The notes below the pieces were generated by a model that had not been told where the DNA came from, searched no databases, and saw only the letters and a program-made list of their open reading frames with translations. Source: Stenocarpella maydis (Eukaryota > Ascomycota > Sordariomycetes > Diaporthales > Diaporthaceae). From it: a DNA stretch of 64,000 nt. Shown here piece after piece: positions 12,757 to 24,116 of the stretch (positions are counted from its first letter, which is position 1; every line of letters begins with the position of its first letter). A program made the translations under genes and the position numbers. The stretch lies in the NCBI GenBank assembly GCA_002270565.1, contig NQMI01000014.1, positions 558,001 through 622,000 of the forward strand, read 5' to 3'.

Positions 12757-14319
12757 CTAGTTTGGCGCCGTCACTGGATGCAGCCTGATCGTCCACCACC
12801 ACCACGTCCTCCTCCACCATCGGACCACTTGTTTACTTTGTCTGTGTGTCTGTGTATGCACCGAATCTATCACGTAAGTAGCGCAGAAAATCCCATCCCC
12901 CCTCCCACCTGCTCCTGTTCGACCCTCGGGCAACAGCAGGAGCAGCAGTCTGCGATCCATGCAGCCTGGGTGCCCAGACACTGAACCCGGCGAGGCCATG
13001 TCGGCACCCATTCCGACACAGTACGAACAGCCAGGGATGCCGATGGTGAAGCCTGCGCGCTCGTAGATGTCGGCGAGGCCCGTCCTGCGCAAATGTTGCT
13101 CGATGGGGCGACTGCCGGGGACGACGTGGCGCTTGCCATGAGCGACAGGCTTGAGGCCCGCATCCAAGCCGGCCTGCAGCACCAGGGCACCCGCCACCAG
13201 ATCCTCCTCGGCCGTGGTGCAGGCGCCGATGAATACACCATCCAGCTTGGTGCCCGCGACCTCACCGACACGCACGACGTCGTCCGGGTTGGGATACCGC
13301 GCTACCGAGGGCTCGGCCTTGGATAGGTCGATCTCGTATGACTCGGCGTACGAGCATCCTTCGTCCGGCTTGAAGTAGTAAGACGCCATCTTGTGGTGGC
13401 GGGTCTTGCGGGACTCGATGAAGTGCTTCGTGGCAACATCGGCAACGAATATGCCTGTTATGCCACCAAATTCCTAGCCCTAGACTGTCAGACGAGACCG
13501 AGGAACGTCCCAGGCATGGGGAGAGGGGGGGGGGGCGCAACTTGGGTTGAGGGAGGGAGTCACACATACCGTAGTCATATTGGCAACGGCGAAGCGCGCA
13601 TCCGAGCTCAGCCATCGGCAGCCAGGTCCGGTGTACTCAACCACCCTGTCAGCCGCGACAGTATTTCGCTTCAGCTGTTGCAGGATATACAGGATGACAT
13701 CCTTCCCGCCGACGCCGCGGGCTGGCTTGCCAGTGAGGCGTATCTCGACGACCTCGGGGACTTTGAACCAGATCTGGCCCGTAACCAAGGCCATAGTCAC
13801 CTCGGTAGCACCGAGGCCTATAGACAGACAGCCATTGGCGCCGGAGCTGCACGTGTGCGAGTCGGAACCAATGATGATCTGCCCGGGCTGCGCTCGCTCA
13901 CGGTAAAACTCGGTATGCATGATAGTATAGTTGCTGCCTTGGAACTGCGTCATCTTGAACTTCTTGCGCGCAAAGTCCATTTCGCGTACTAGACTCTGTA
14001 CCAGGGGCGTGTCGGCGAGCCGCGGGTCGACAACATGGTCGCCGGCCAGCCAAAAACGGTCATTTCGGAAGACGCCCGGGTCGCCGAGCTTGTTGTATGC
14101 TTGGAGCATACCCTACCCCGTGTCCCGGCTCAGTACGCGCCACAGACCAACCAGACGAGAAGACAAGGGGAGAGGGAGATTGAAGGGCTGGAGACTTACA
14201 TGCCAGCTGGCTTCACTCGCCATCACCCAGTCTACCGAGATACTGATGGTATCGCCGGTCCTGACGTAACCGGCATGGGATAGATCGTGCAGAGCAAATA
14301 TCTTCTCCGTCACATTCAT
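12757..14319 (-). pseudogene. Truncated aconitase-superfamily hydro-lyase (homoaconitase/isopropylmalate dehydratase-like), lacks swivel domain
   Basis: Three exons: 14319-14200, 14112-13570 and 13473-12757. Introns are 87 nt (GTAAGT...GTAG) and 96 nt (GTATGT...CTAG), both phase 0. It begins MNVTEKIFALHDLSHAGY. It keeps the HGMLQAY segment, the AGDHVVDPR block and the three iron-sulfur cysteine sites: [20 protein letters not shown] and PGCSYCVG. Family similarity is strong for about 384 residues and then stops at about 12985, after GMGADMASPG. The frame then runs on for 75 low-complexity residues (Leu, Arg and Trp runs) to a TAG at 12757. The S-x-N-R-N-F substrate loop and the whole C-terminal swivel domain, normally on the same chain in fungi, are absent. 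I find no swivel remnant nearby. The product could not be a complete hydratase. Exons upstream of the break look intact, so truncation may be recent or an assembly artefact. Confidence 0.75.
12856..12873 (+). other. Possible orphan first exon (eisosome Pil1/Lsp1-like start), doubtful
   Basis: About 500 bp of CT-rich + strand sequence resembling a fungal promoter/5' UTR leads to an ATG at 12856, followed by codons for HRIYH and then GTAAGT, a consensus donor, at 12874. From memory, fungal Pil1/Lsp1 eisosome proteins begin MHRTYS, so four of the first five residues would agree. No downstream exon follows: about 110 bp later the DNA becomes the antisense of a truncated aconitase gene. This may be the 5' end of a gene separated from its body by a rearrangement or misassembly, or it may be coincidence. 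Five residues cannot establish identity. A longer in-frame start exists at 12778. Confidence 0.22.
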
Positions 14320-14368
14320 GGGTGGACGGCCAGCGGGACGGGAAAGGAGGGGGGAGGCAACGTCTCCG

Positions 14369-14838
14369 TCATGTCGCTCGGCCGAGTTTAGCGACTCGAG
14401 CCCTGAGAAACAAAGGTCTCGGTTAGCACGCAGTCGCTGTACGGGACAGTCTTACAAGGCGACCTTGGAAACACATGTGGCGACGGCGCCGAAGAGGGGA
14501 TCCGGGAGGGAGTTGGAGGAGCTATGCATACATGCCGAGGTCAGAAGAAGCAGTTCGTCAGCCTCATCGGTCGCGACCGCGTCGTTCCAGGACAAGGCCA
14601 TGCCTCCCAAGTTGGTGGGCGCGGTAGCGATGCTCAGCGTCTGCTGGATAGCATCGCTCTCTTTCTCGTGCCCATTGCGTCGCAAGTAGGCACTGAGAGA
14701 GGACCAGACGATAAGTGGATGCAAGGATGGCTGCTCTTCACCCGCTTGGATAGACGCCCAAGCGTCGTCGTCTACGCAAACGCCGCGTATGGTTTCCAAG
14801 AGCTGAACCAGGCGGGAGTGAAGAGGTTTATCGGCCAT
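14369..14838 (-). CDS. Small unknown protein upstream of the truncated aconitase
   Basis: Two proposed exons: 14838-14456 and 14402-14369. The 53-nt intron has donor GTAAGA, a GCTAAC branch and acceptor TTTCTCAG. The product is 138 aa ending in ARVAKLGRAT. The ATG at 14838 lies in a good context (CGCCATGGC); an upstream in-frame ATG at 14901 would add 21 residues. The protein starts MADKPLHSRLVQLLETIRGV and looks mostly helical (LIVWSSLSAYLRR, ESDAIQQTLSIA), with no signal peptide, membrane segment or motif I recognise. Its stop lies 50 bp before the ATG of the truncated aconitase gene on the same strand. Function unknown. It could also be a remnant of a larger gene, because it borders the AT-rich island. 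Confidence 0.45.
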
Positions 14839-15128
14839 GGCGTAATTACAATTAGGGTCACCGTGTTCGAAGACGGGGAGACAGGGAGAATATGGGAACA
14901 TCCCCGATTTTTAGTAGTCGTAGTTGTCTACAATCTAGACCGCATTGCGCCACAGCACATGGCCCAGTCGATTTCATAAAACGGTGTGTGAGTCAAGCTT
15001 TGTGGTTAGAGGGAAGAGCTGAATCCATGTATATCCGCCCTATCCTCAAAAATCAACAGGAAGCTCCCCACAATGCCACTTGACCCTGCATGAGTGGACC
15101 TGCAACAGCCAGTCACTACGGACCCAAA

Positions 15129-15321
15129 GGGGGATATTAGAAGACAGGCATAGCATGTCGGGTCTTACATGCCATGTTGACTTGACATGGGATGTTGACT
15201 CGACATGGTATAATTACATAATCTCCATAGTGTAGGGGTTAAAGCAGTAGATAAGTGGCGGGTGTTACATTGACTTGACATATTAGGCCCGACATGCTAT
15301 ATTAGACCTTTAATATCCCCC
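15129..15321. mobile_element. MITE-like element with imperfect terminal inverted repeats
   Basis: The 193-bp segment starts GGGGGATATTA and ends TAATATCCCCC. The two ends match as inverted copies over roughly 45 bp, including the inner block ATAGCATGTCGGG at 15150-15162 and its complement near 15287-15299. Most mismatches are transitions, as RIP would produce. The centre carries short direct repeats of TTGACTTGACATG type. There is no coding capacity, so it would be a non-autonomous DNA transposon (MITE) or a foldback element. A target-site duplication is not obvious (AA on both sides at most). Confidence 0.55.
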
Positions 15322-15969
15322 AATGGGGAGGCTCGGAGCAGTTATAGTTACTACACTTGCCCCATATCTTCCTAGCTAGAATCAGCACACCAGCATTAGC
15401 AAACTCATTACCTAAAGTTACCAGTAGCTACCTACTATTTAGAAGTACCACTGACTCGACAAAGGTTATTCCATATAAAAAAAATCCTGAACACTTCTTT
15501 AGTACTTATCCTCTTGCCCTCTTGCCTTCTAGCTGCAATTCGCCCTGGGTTAATTCGCGCTAATGTCTTCTTGTTCCCTTATCCTCTTGAAGCCAGAGCT
15601 ACTTTCAGCCAGAAAGCAAGAAAACAAGCTGCAATTTATATTCTTAAGTGCTGCTTAATGCCAAAAAGGGGAATTATAAGGCAGGTTTCTACTTAGGTAG
15701 AGAATTAATTAAGGCAGATGTTAAATGACTAGTGAGATGTTTTAATTAAAAAAGTAAATTTTAGGTACTAATATGTGGGCAGAAAGTTGGAGTCAGAAGC
15801 TAGTGTACAGGGGCTGGGTGGGCTGATGTGAAGAACTGGGTAGCCGGGTTATTACTCCGGCTAATAACGTTTCAAAGCAGGTCTAACAACTTAATAAATC
15901 AGGGGTTTAAAAAGGCACCCAGAAGGTATAATTTTTTCCATACATCTATTATGCAGAGTTATAATTATA

Positions 15970-16105
15970 TATTATTTATTTATTTATATATTTATATATT
16001 TATATATTTATATATTTATATATTTATATATTTATATATTTATATATTTATATATTTATATATTTATATATTTATATATTTATATATTTATATATTTATA
16101 TTTTT
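15970..16105. repeat. (ATATTTAT)n tandem repeat
   Basis: About 16 near-identical copies of an 8-bp unit. It lies directly before the assembly gap, so the true length may be underestimated. Confidence 0.9.
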
Positions 16106-16146
16106 ATATATATTTTATATAATATAGGGTTATTGATATAATATCC

Positions 16147-16171
16147 NNNNNNNNNNNNNNNNNNNNNNNNN
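16147..16171. other. Assembly gap (25 N)
   Basis: Run of 25 N between the AT-rich island and the promoter of the next gene. The true size is unknown. Confidence 0.99.
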
Positions 16172-16474
16172 AAAGGACAAAAAAAGACAAGACCCTTCTC
16201 GCGCTTCTCCCGTCCTTCGACTCTGTTTGACGGTGCATATTACACCTCAGAGCCTTCGACCGCTCCAATCTGCGCCACTCCCGCCTCGTATTTTCCGGCC
16301 TGCTTCTGCCCCAACTCCCTACACCCACCCGAGACAGCGGCGCCCTATAACATCGCCCTCACCGTCAACCATCGGCATCGCCCCCCACCCCCGAACGGGT
16401 CCATCTGCTGACGGGGAATCGAGTATTCATGGGCCGTAGTTGATCGTGTCAACTACTGCCAGCCTCGAGTTCAT

Positions 16475-19400
16475 ATGCCTAGATTCGCGTTTGGCAAGCG
16501 GAAGTCAACCGCAGAGAGCGAAAATGACATAGCCGCACCGTCGTTCCGCGTTCTGGATCGTTCCGAGGTGGCTGAAGGCAACGGCAAGTCATTTGACGGC
16601 GGCGTCAGGCTGTCAGCAAAAACACTCTCTCTCCCCAAGACGACGGTGTCGGACATTTCGGTCGAAGACAACATCTTCGCCGACTTTAAGCCAAAGAATC
16701 GGTACGTTTCTAATGGATTTCCAATCCACTGGGCTTGCGGCTGCTCCGGCTGGGGCCTGCTACAGTTATTGCCTGTTCAATTTCCCACACGGTCTGCCAA
16801 TTTAAGTTTACGGTGTCTCATCCTGAGCCCGTACCCGGCCTAGAATTTAATAGAAATGGGGCCTGAGTGGATACGGGGGCTGACTCTTTCACCTAGTGGC
16901 AGCGGGTCGTCCAACACAACCAAGACCAACTCAACCGACAACTCTTCTCGACACAGCGCCGCATCAACCGCTCCGTCTTCTGCAGACTTGAACGGTCAAG
17001 ACGATTCGAGATTGCCCAACAAGAGGTCTCTGACAGACGCCCCTCAGCAACTCCCCTCGTCCAGACCGGGCGCGTCGGGTTTCCTCAAGTCGGCCGGACG
17101 ATCCTGGTCTTTTGGTGCTTCCAAGAAACAATTGCCCTCCGTTCCCGCTGGTGACGAAGACGTGCCCATCACTCCTGCGGTCCCAGAGCAGTACAGGAGC
17201 GGTAGGGCTAGGGCCACAACCACCTCGACAGACGCCACCGTTACCCCTCCCAAGGTAGACCAGGACCTCAGCTTTGACCTCGGTGGCAGTTTCAGCAAGA
17301 TCCTACTCGGGTTTGACAAGAGATCTAGCGTCATGACACTAAAGGACGAGAATGGGCGTCAGGTTCTACAGCCTCCGGCCGCCACTGCCGGTCGTCTAAA
17401 CGCACCCTCGCCTATTCACATCGACCACACAGCCAGGGTGGAGGCCCCTCCGCACTCCTGGGCAAGCCACCACTCCAACGACAACCTCCTTGCTGGCAGC
17501 CCCCGCATCCCATCACCGACAAAAGAGAACACGCCTCCCCCAGTTCCGGCACACGGGGAGCCCCAGACAAGCCGGCCCAGGGGTCCCGGCCATTCTAGTT
17601 CTGAGAATCTCCTTAAGAGGACTAGCGCCATCTTTAGCGGGCGGAGAAGATCCACCAACAATGGCCTGGAAACCAACGAGGCGGACGACCTAAACATCTC
17701 CCTCCTCGCTGTCAACCGCTTCATGTCCGACGCCAACAGCAGGAGCGCGACTCCGATCGAGGTCGTTGGTGGACGGTACAGAAGAAACGAAGACACATCT
17801 GGGCCCGGCTATCGGGTCGTCTCTCCGCCAGCTGTTGCTTCTAAGTCGGACCAAGTGGACGACGACGATAACATGTTCGATAATGTCCCCTTGAACTCTG
17901 AGAGATTCAGTACTCCGCGCCAGCCCGCCCAGAAGCCGCTCCCACCGCCAGCTGAGACCACGGCCAAGAACAAGACGATGACCGTCTCTGAGTTTGAGAA
18001 ATACCGCAAGGACAAGGAGGTCGAGGAGAGACGAGCAGAGGTAGAGAAAGCCAAGGAAGAGGTCCATAACGAAGAAGATGAGGACGAGATCAACTATGAC
18101 GACGACGAGGATGAGGCAGAGAAGTCTAGACAACTCGCAAAACAACGAAGAAAGCAAGAGGCGCATATGACAGTCTACCGCCAGCAAATGATGAAGGTCA
18201 CTGGCGAGTCTCATGATGCCGGCCCTTCGCGGCTAGGCATGCAAGCCTCCTTCAGCACGCCTAACCTCGTCGTCCCGGATTCTTCCAGGAACTCGTCTTC
18301 TGAGGTCTCCGAGGACGATGAGGAAGTGCCCCTGGCTATTCTTGCGGCCCACGGCTTTCCTAACAAGAATCGGCCTCCAACACGGCTCACAAATATGATG
18401 TCAAACCCGAATCTGCGACAAGCAGCTCAGCCCAGCTTCCAAAGGCCGGGTTCGGCTGCGGGACATGCCCCGACGGCCAGTGGGTCGCTGCCCCCTTTCG
18501 CTAGGGGGCTTCCACAGGACCCGTACGGTCTGGTCAACGCCCCACCCCGGGAGAGCTTTGCACTAGGCGGCGGTGCTCCGGCAGGCCACAACTCACCTGT
18601 GCCACCCGGTGGTCTCGTCGGTGTCATTGCCAACGAAGAGCGGTCGCGAGCTATGAGGCGGGGTAGTCCTCAAGTGCCTCAGATGGACAACTATCAGGGC
18701 ATGCCGCAAACAGGCCCGGGCGGATTTGACCCTGTGCAGGGCATCCCCCAGCAGATGATGTACCCGCAGCAGCCAGCTATGCCGATGCTTTCGCCGCAAG
18801 AGCAGGCTCAGCTGCAGCTGAATCAGCAGATGTCTCAGTTCATGCAGATGCAGATGCAGTTTATGCAGATGATGGCTGGCAATAACAGTAACAATGGCAA
18901 TGGGCCGCCTCGATCCGCCGGCCACGTGGGCAGCAATTCGATGGCCACTGGCCAAGTGGTGGCGAGCCCAGGTATGGGTATGGGGATGGGGATGGGGCCG
19001 CCCATGGGAATGGGAATGGACATGAGTGCCGGAGCTCGCGGGTCATACCTGGAGACGCCAATGATGGATCGGACTATTGGTGACGGCATGCACGGCCGAA
19101 CAATGAGCATGGTCCAGCCAAGCTCTTCATCCTGGCTTCCACGCCCTCAGGCTGGTTATGCAGGATCGATCCGTCAGCAAGGCAACGGTTACACGCCGTC
19201 TATTGCCCCCTCCGAGCGTAGCAATGTCGGCCTTCCAGGTCGATACCGTCCTGTCTCACAAATGCCGGCTCCCCGCCCAGGCACGCCCGACCACACCCGG
19301 CAGTCCTCCATGATGAGTTCGACTCTGAGCCCTTATAGCGACTCGCACACGGTCCGGGCCGATGACAAGAGCGCGCCGAGGAGATCCGAAGCTAGTAAAG

Positions 19401-19540
19401 CACCAGGCGAAGATGCAGACGAGGACGATGAAGAAGGTTGGGCGGCCATGAAGGCCAAGAGAGACAAGAAGAAGTCTTCTTGGAAACTGAGAAAGACACT
19501 GGCCCCAGGCGGTCTTGACATTGGGTCTCTTATCACGTAA
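16475..19540 (+). CDS. Large intrinsically disordered protein, conserved N- and C-terminal motifs, function unknown
   Basis: Two exons: 16475-16701 and 16897-19540. The intron is 195 nt (donor GTACGT, acceptor CACCTAG) and splits an Arg codon. The product is 956 aa. The N-terminus (MPRFAFGKRKS ... EDNIFADFKPKNRGSGSSNTTK) is basic then Ser/Thr-rich. Around residues 365-440 an acidic/charged coiled-coil stretch contains FEKYRKDKEVEERRAEVEKA and a DDDEDEAEK run. Around 640-680 there is a Gln/Met-rich run (QLNQQMSQFMQMQMQFMQMM), then Gly-Met repeats. The C-terminus ends in a lysine-rich motif (EEGWAAMKAKRDKKKSSWK) and GGLDIGSLIT. No catalytic domain, membrane segment or signal peptide is visible. 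The conserved ends suggest a scaffold or regulatory protein, but I cannot assign a function. Confidence 0.85.
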
Positions 19541-20579
19541 TAGGAGCATTGGGTGGCCGACAAAACGGAAAGTTTCAAGTCATTGGATAGCGGAAGTGGG
19601 GGGAGCGGAGCGGATGGCATGATTTTGGTATAATTTCAATCGGCGAAGCATTCTGGCAGCATTACATCTCACGGCATCCAAAACATCTCCTACAGCATTT
19701 GGCATCTTACTCATCCTTCATCTCAACATCACTGGGGACGAAAGGTCCCAGAAAGAGGAGGGCAAATTGTGCATGTGTGCCTATGTGGTTGTGTGTATAT
19801 GGTGGGTGGTACAGTGCTGTTTTTACAATCTTCATACAATGGCGTTGCGAATCCGGCTAGCTCAAGATGTATTTAAGGCAGGCAGGGTGGCAATTCGGGA
19901 ACGAGATCATGATAGACATCCCTCGTGGTCGGGGTTAATTCTAATTGGGCATCGACTTGAACCTCTGGTCTGCATCTGGTGTTGATCCTTCCATGTATCC
20001 CCATACCACTGGCGGGTATCACGTCATACGCGCAACCTCTAGGGTTGAGCTCTTCTTCCCTTGCTATGAACAGAGTAGTCCTTGTGTTCTGAATACGGTC
20101 TCCACTCTGAATAGTGGGTGGGCTGGCCTGGCAGTGGCAAGTGTGCTTACTGGTCATTGTACTTGTGCAAGAGCATACAGATAAACGCCTTCTCGGTGTC
20201 AACCTCGAGGGTCATCACCCAGCTGATCCCAGGCTGAGCCGCGTTTTGAGTCTATGTGTTTGGAACAACTCGTTTTACATCCTAGCAGGCATGGCAGACG
20301 CGTGTTGGTGTCTTTCTCTCGCAGTCTACCCAATCCGCTTCGCCAGAACCTGAGTACTGGCTTGGGTGTGCAACGCCATTTCCAGAAAGAGTATGCCTCC
20401 TCCTGCTGCTTTGCCAGTGCGCGGGCGCGGCTTGACCGCTAATATGAACAGCGCGTGTAGGTGGCTGTGTATATAGGCTTAGCCCTGACCGGCGCCCCTC
20501 TTTTTTTTTTCCTCGTCTCCTTTAGTATACTATCCTTCAACCCAACCCAAACAACGCCGCGTCACCGGCCCCCAGCCTC
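19541..20579. other. Convergent intergenic region, no gene seen
   Basis: About 1 kb between two convergent genes (the disordered protein and RIB4). Only short frames without family character. A T10 run lies at about 20500. Confidence 0.6.
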
Positions 20580-21295
<716 letters not shown>

Positions 21296-22350
21296 GGTGG
21301 ACACGGGATAGCTAGAGCTGTACGTTAATCGTCCCGCGGAGGATGAGTCCGGGAGGTTGGGCAAATGAGCAGTTGGTAGGTTATTGGTCGCTGAGCTTGC
21401 TTGTTGCTCGGCTCAATAGTCTGCATATGTGTATGTAGGTCGGATAGCCCAAGGAGGGGGTCTCCAGCGACGCCCCGCGACTGCGGGGTGGGAAGCCTGG
21501 AACACCAGTGCTTGGGTGTTATGTAAGCCGACATGGCTCATTGACTGACTTGACTCGTCTAATGTGATGTGGCAGGTGACATCCGATAGATCTCCGTAGG
21601 GGGGTCACAGTCATGGCCCTACATGATGTTTTTGGATCCAAATGAACTGGCTCTTTCGGACCACAGGTACAGACAGGTTCATGCATAGGGCTCTGGCTCT
21701 GGATCCCGCCCTCGCCAACCCTGCAAAACAGACATCCCTCAGGCGCGAGTCCCTCTACGCCTTCATGCTTCTCTGGCCTTGCTCATAGCTTGGTCAACCC
21801 CCGGGGTGGTTTTGTCGGTTTGAAGGACGGCGGTTCCCAGGAGACGCCAGGCCCATGTCTGGCTGGCAGTCCGTCTGGCACTTGAGGCGTCCGCTCCTTG
21901 CCGTCAAGGCTGGCGGGCTCTCCCACCTGGACTATGTGCTGGTGCTGTCAGTCATGGCTGCGGGATGATGAGGCCTCGGGAACACTGTGAGACGGAAGCC
22001 ATGCGCTCCGTAGATACACCGCCACACATAAACAGTAGCTCTGTCACCTTTTGGGCTTGGACTGCGCGTTGTGGTAAGCATCATCATTCTGGCAGTTAAC
22101 AGACTGAGCAATACGACATCTGGAAAAGGCTCATCGCTGATGCGTGTTCCGGGCTCGTGACACGGCCAGCAGAACACGACGGTATGGGACGGAGGACCTT
22201 GGTCTAGTTGCCTAGAAAGGCTTGGTTTACTATAGAACTATGATCTCTGGTATAAGGCGCCGAGTGGTGCGCCTTGGAGCATCACCGATAGCCTGCGGCA
22301 CATAGGCCGTCAACATCCGTTGCGAGCTCGCTCAAGCCTTGCACCAACAC
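21296..22350. other. Divergent intergenic region, no gene seen
   Basis: About 1 kb between RIB4 (-) and the next gene (+), so it should carry both promoters. No clear element recognised. Confidence 0.5.
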
Positions 22351-23156
22351 CATGGCCAAAAGAAGCTACTTGACATGGTTTGGCCTTGTCGGCGTGTTCG
22401 TATTGTCTGGTATGTCGGGGTATAAAGGTCTGCCGTGTAGCGACCGCATCTGGTTCCCAGGTCTTCCTCCTTATTCCAATACTTGCGTTTCGACAGACTC
22501 CTACTCCTAGATTCGTTCAGACCGAGTCTGACAACGCATTGAAAATGGGTCATCTCCCTGCAGGCAGCGACTCCGAGTCCCTCGATGAAAAGCGCCAGAC
22601 AAACACCGTCGACAAGCGGTCGCGCTGTCCCTTGGCATCACTCCTCCAGGTCTTCACCAAGAGGTACCGGGGTCAAAAGGACCGCCAAATGGTCGAGAAG
22701 AGGCGGGAACAAGTCCACAAGGATCACCGGAGACTCACTCGCAATTGGGATAAGCGCCGGGCCCGGAGCATCAAGTCTGCGGACGATAGGCATGCAGCTT
22801 GGGTGGAGGACGTGAAGTCTAACCCGTGGGGGTTTTCACCCTGGGCGGATTACACATTCAGTACGAGCCACAGGTATGAGATTGTCAAGGCCGACTGGGA
22901 GACTGGGGCGGTGCGGAACACTGCGGTACACGACCTTCGTACACCGGAGGGACGCGAGGAGGCATTCAAGTATTGGGATGAAAAGTACCAAAGTGATGAG
23001 AGGGGCTATGCCGGATGGATCGCCCGGTGCGAACAATGGGACGAAACCTACCGGGCCTACACCAAGTCCCGTGACCCGGATCAGCGGAGAGAACTCCTGA
23101 GCGGATGCTACCAGGTCAGCTGGTACAAGATCCATGTGCGGAAACTTCACAGCTGA
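22351..23156 (+). CDS. Hypothetical protein, possibly secreted and proteolytically processed
   Basis: The reliable part is the open frame from about 22510 to the TGA at 23156, ending YKIHVRKLHS. An ATG at 22351 with context CACCATGG begins a hydrophobic leader (MAKRSYLTWFGLVGVFVLSG) that looks like a signal peptide but lies in another frame, so an intron must join them. A possible one runs from GTATAA near 22420 to CCTAG at 22510; the exact junction is uncertain, and an unspliced start at 22380 (leucine or alternative codon) is weaker. The mature region is rich in charged residues and Trp, with dibasic KR sites after DEKR, VDKR, FTKR and VEKR in the first half, as in Kex2-processed fungal proteins. 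Only a few Cys. No recognised family. Confidence 0.45.
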
Positions 23157-24116
23157 ATGTTGCGGTTGATATTGGGCTCCAGGGTGCGCGGGCACGAGGG
23201 AAAACAATCCCAAGGTACGGCTGGTTGATGCGATTTGGATCCGGATGGGTGCTGTGGAGGGCTGTGGTGTATTTCCTTCAACTCATCACATATCGACTAT
23301 AGAAACAAAATTCAATGTTTAGCTTTTATACCTACATACTAGGCTGTTGCTCTTGAAAGCTCCTGAAGTCGTGCTTCTTTTCTCCGTGATCCATTTTCTC
23401 AGAAAGAAGAGGCATGTTCTCAGAGAACCTTGAATAAGATGGAGGGTACAGAGGTATGCGCAGCCCCCAGTGTGTCTATATTTCCCGCCACCCACATGTA
23501 TCCTCCAGACCCACACTCTGCTGCATCAATTCCTGTCCTGATGCCCGTTTCCAACTCTAGGACCGAATGTGGGTGAAGACCAGGGATAAGGGCGCTGGCT
23601 CAAGAAGCTCCTACTCACACAATCCACACATGTACATGTGTACCCAGGTAGGTACTCTAGATGTAGGGAGGTGTATTGGGTGGTTGGAGGCAGCTGTCCT
23701 CGGTGTCTAGGTCTGTGTGTTGTGAAATGTTTTTTGTGCGTGGGTGTTTACTAGGATGTGATTTTAGGTGGTACACTGATATAGATGCCCAGTGTTGTTG
23801 GGATTGGTTGTGTCCCCTGTGTTTCTGCCTGTTGGGGGATATCTTGGGCGTGGGTAGCGGCCGCAACCCGTTCCTTCCTTCCATATACATCAGCAACCTC
23901 TACCATGCCGCAAGGTTTTCGCGTGCCTCCCTGTACCTGGCAGGCTGTAACTTGTCTTTGCTTTCCAAATCCAGTATGACTCTGCACCTCTTGCAGAGCC
24001 CAGCAGGGCCTCGCGCTCTTCTCACACTTCCCCCAGGTTAAAATGATCTATCTTTGTATGCCTCCAGCAGTCTGGCATGCCTCGAGGCCATTATGATCAA
24101 ATATCAACATGCCAGG
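23157..24116. other. Intergenic region, no gene seen
   Basis: About 1 kb between the unknown gene and the MutL homologue. Only short compositionally biased frames; presumably the promoter of the latter. Confidence 0.5.

Larger units (their letters stand above)
6944..12777. other. Long gene-free region rich in simple repeats
   Basis: About 5.8 kb. The right end of ADE8 (about 7.0 kb) should hold its promoter. From about 12250 to 12777 the + strand is strongly CT-rich, as in a fungal promoter or 5' UTR pointing right. Between these I see poly-T/poly-A tracts, GGAC and TGAC tandem repeats, a GCT array and three copies of the TACGGAGTA 9-mer (8521, 10064, 10425). The longest open frame (minus strand, 10547-11329) is Pro/Arg/Ala-rich with no recognisable family and is not called. 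Confidence 0.55.
14980..16146. other. AT-rich island, probably RIP-affected, ending in an assembly gap
   Basis: Base composition drops abruptly from GC-rich to AT-rich (poly-A/T runs, TTAATTAA, many TA steps). No coding sequence is supported. It contains the inverted-repeat element at 15129-15321 and the 8-bp tandem array at 15970-16105, and stops at the N run. Such islands in Pezizomycotina are usually old transposon copies mutated C to T by RIP; that reading is inferred from composition only. Confidence 0.7.

Noticed and set aside
15970..16105. Telomere or centromere repeat
   Set aside because: The 8-bp ATATTTAT unit does not match the fungal telomere repeat, and the array is short; ordinary AT minisatellite.
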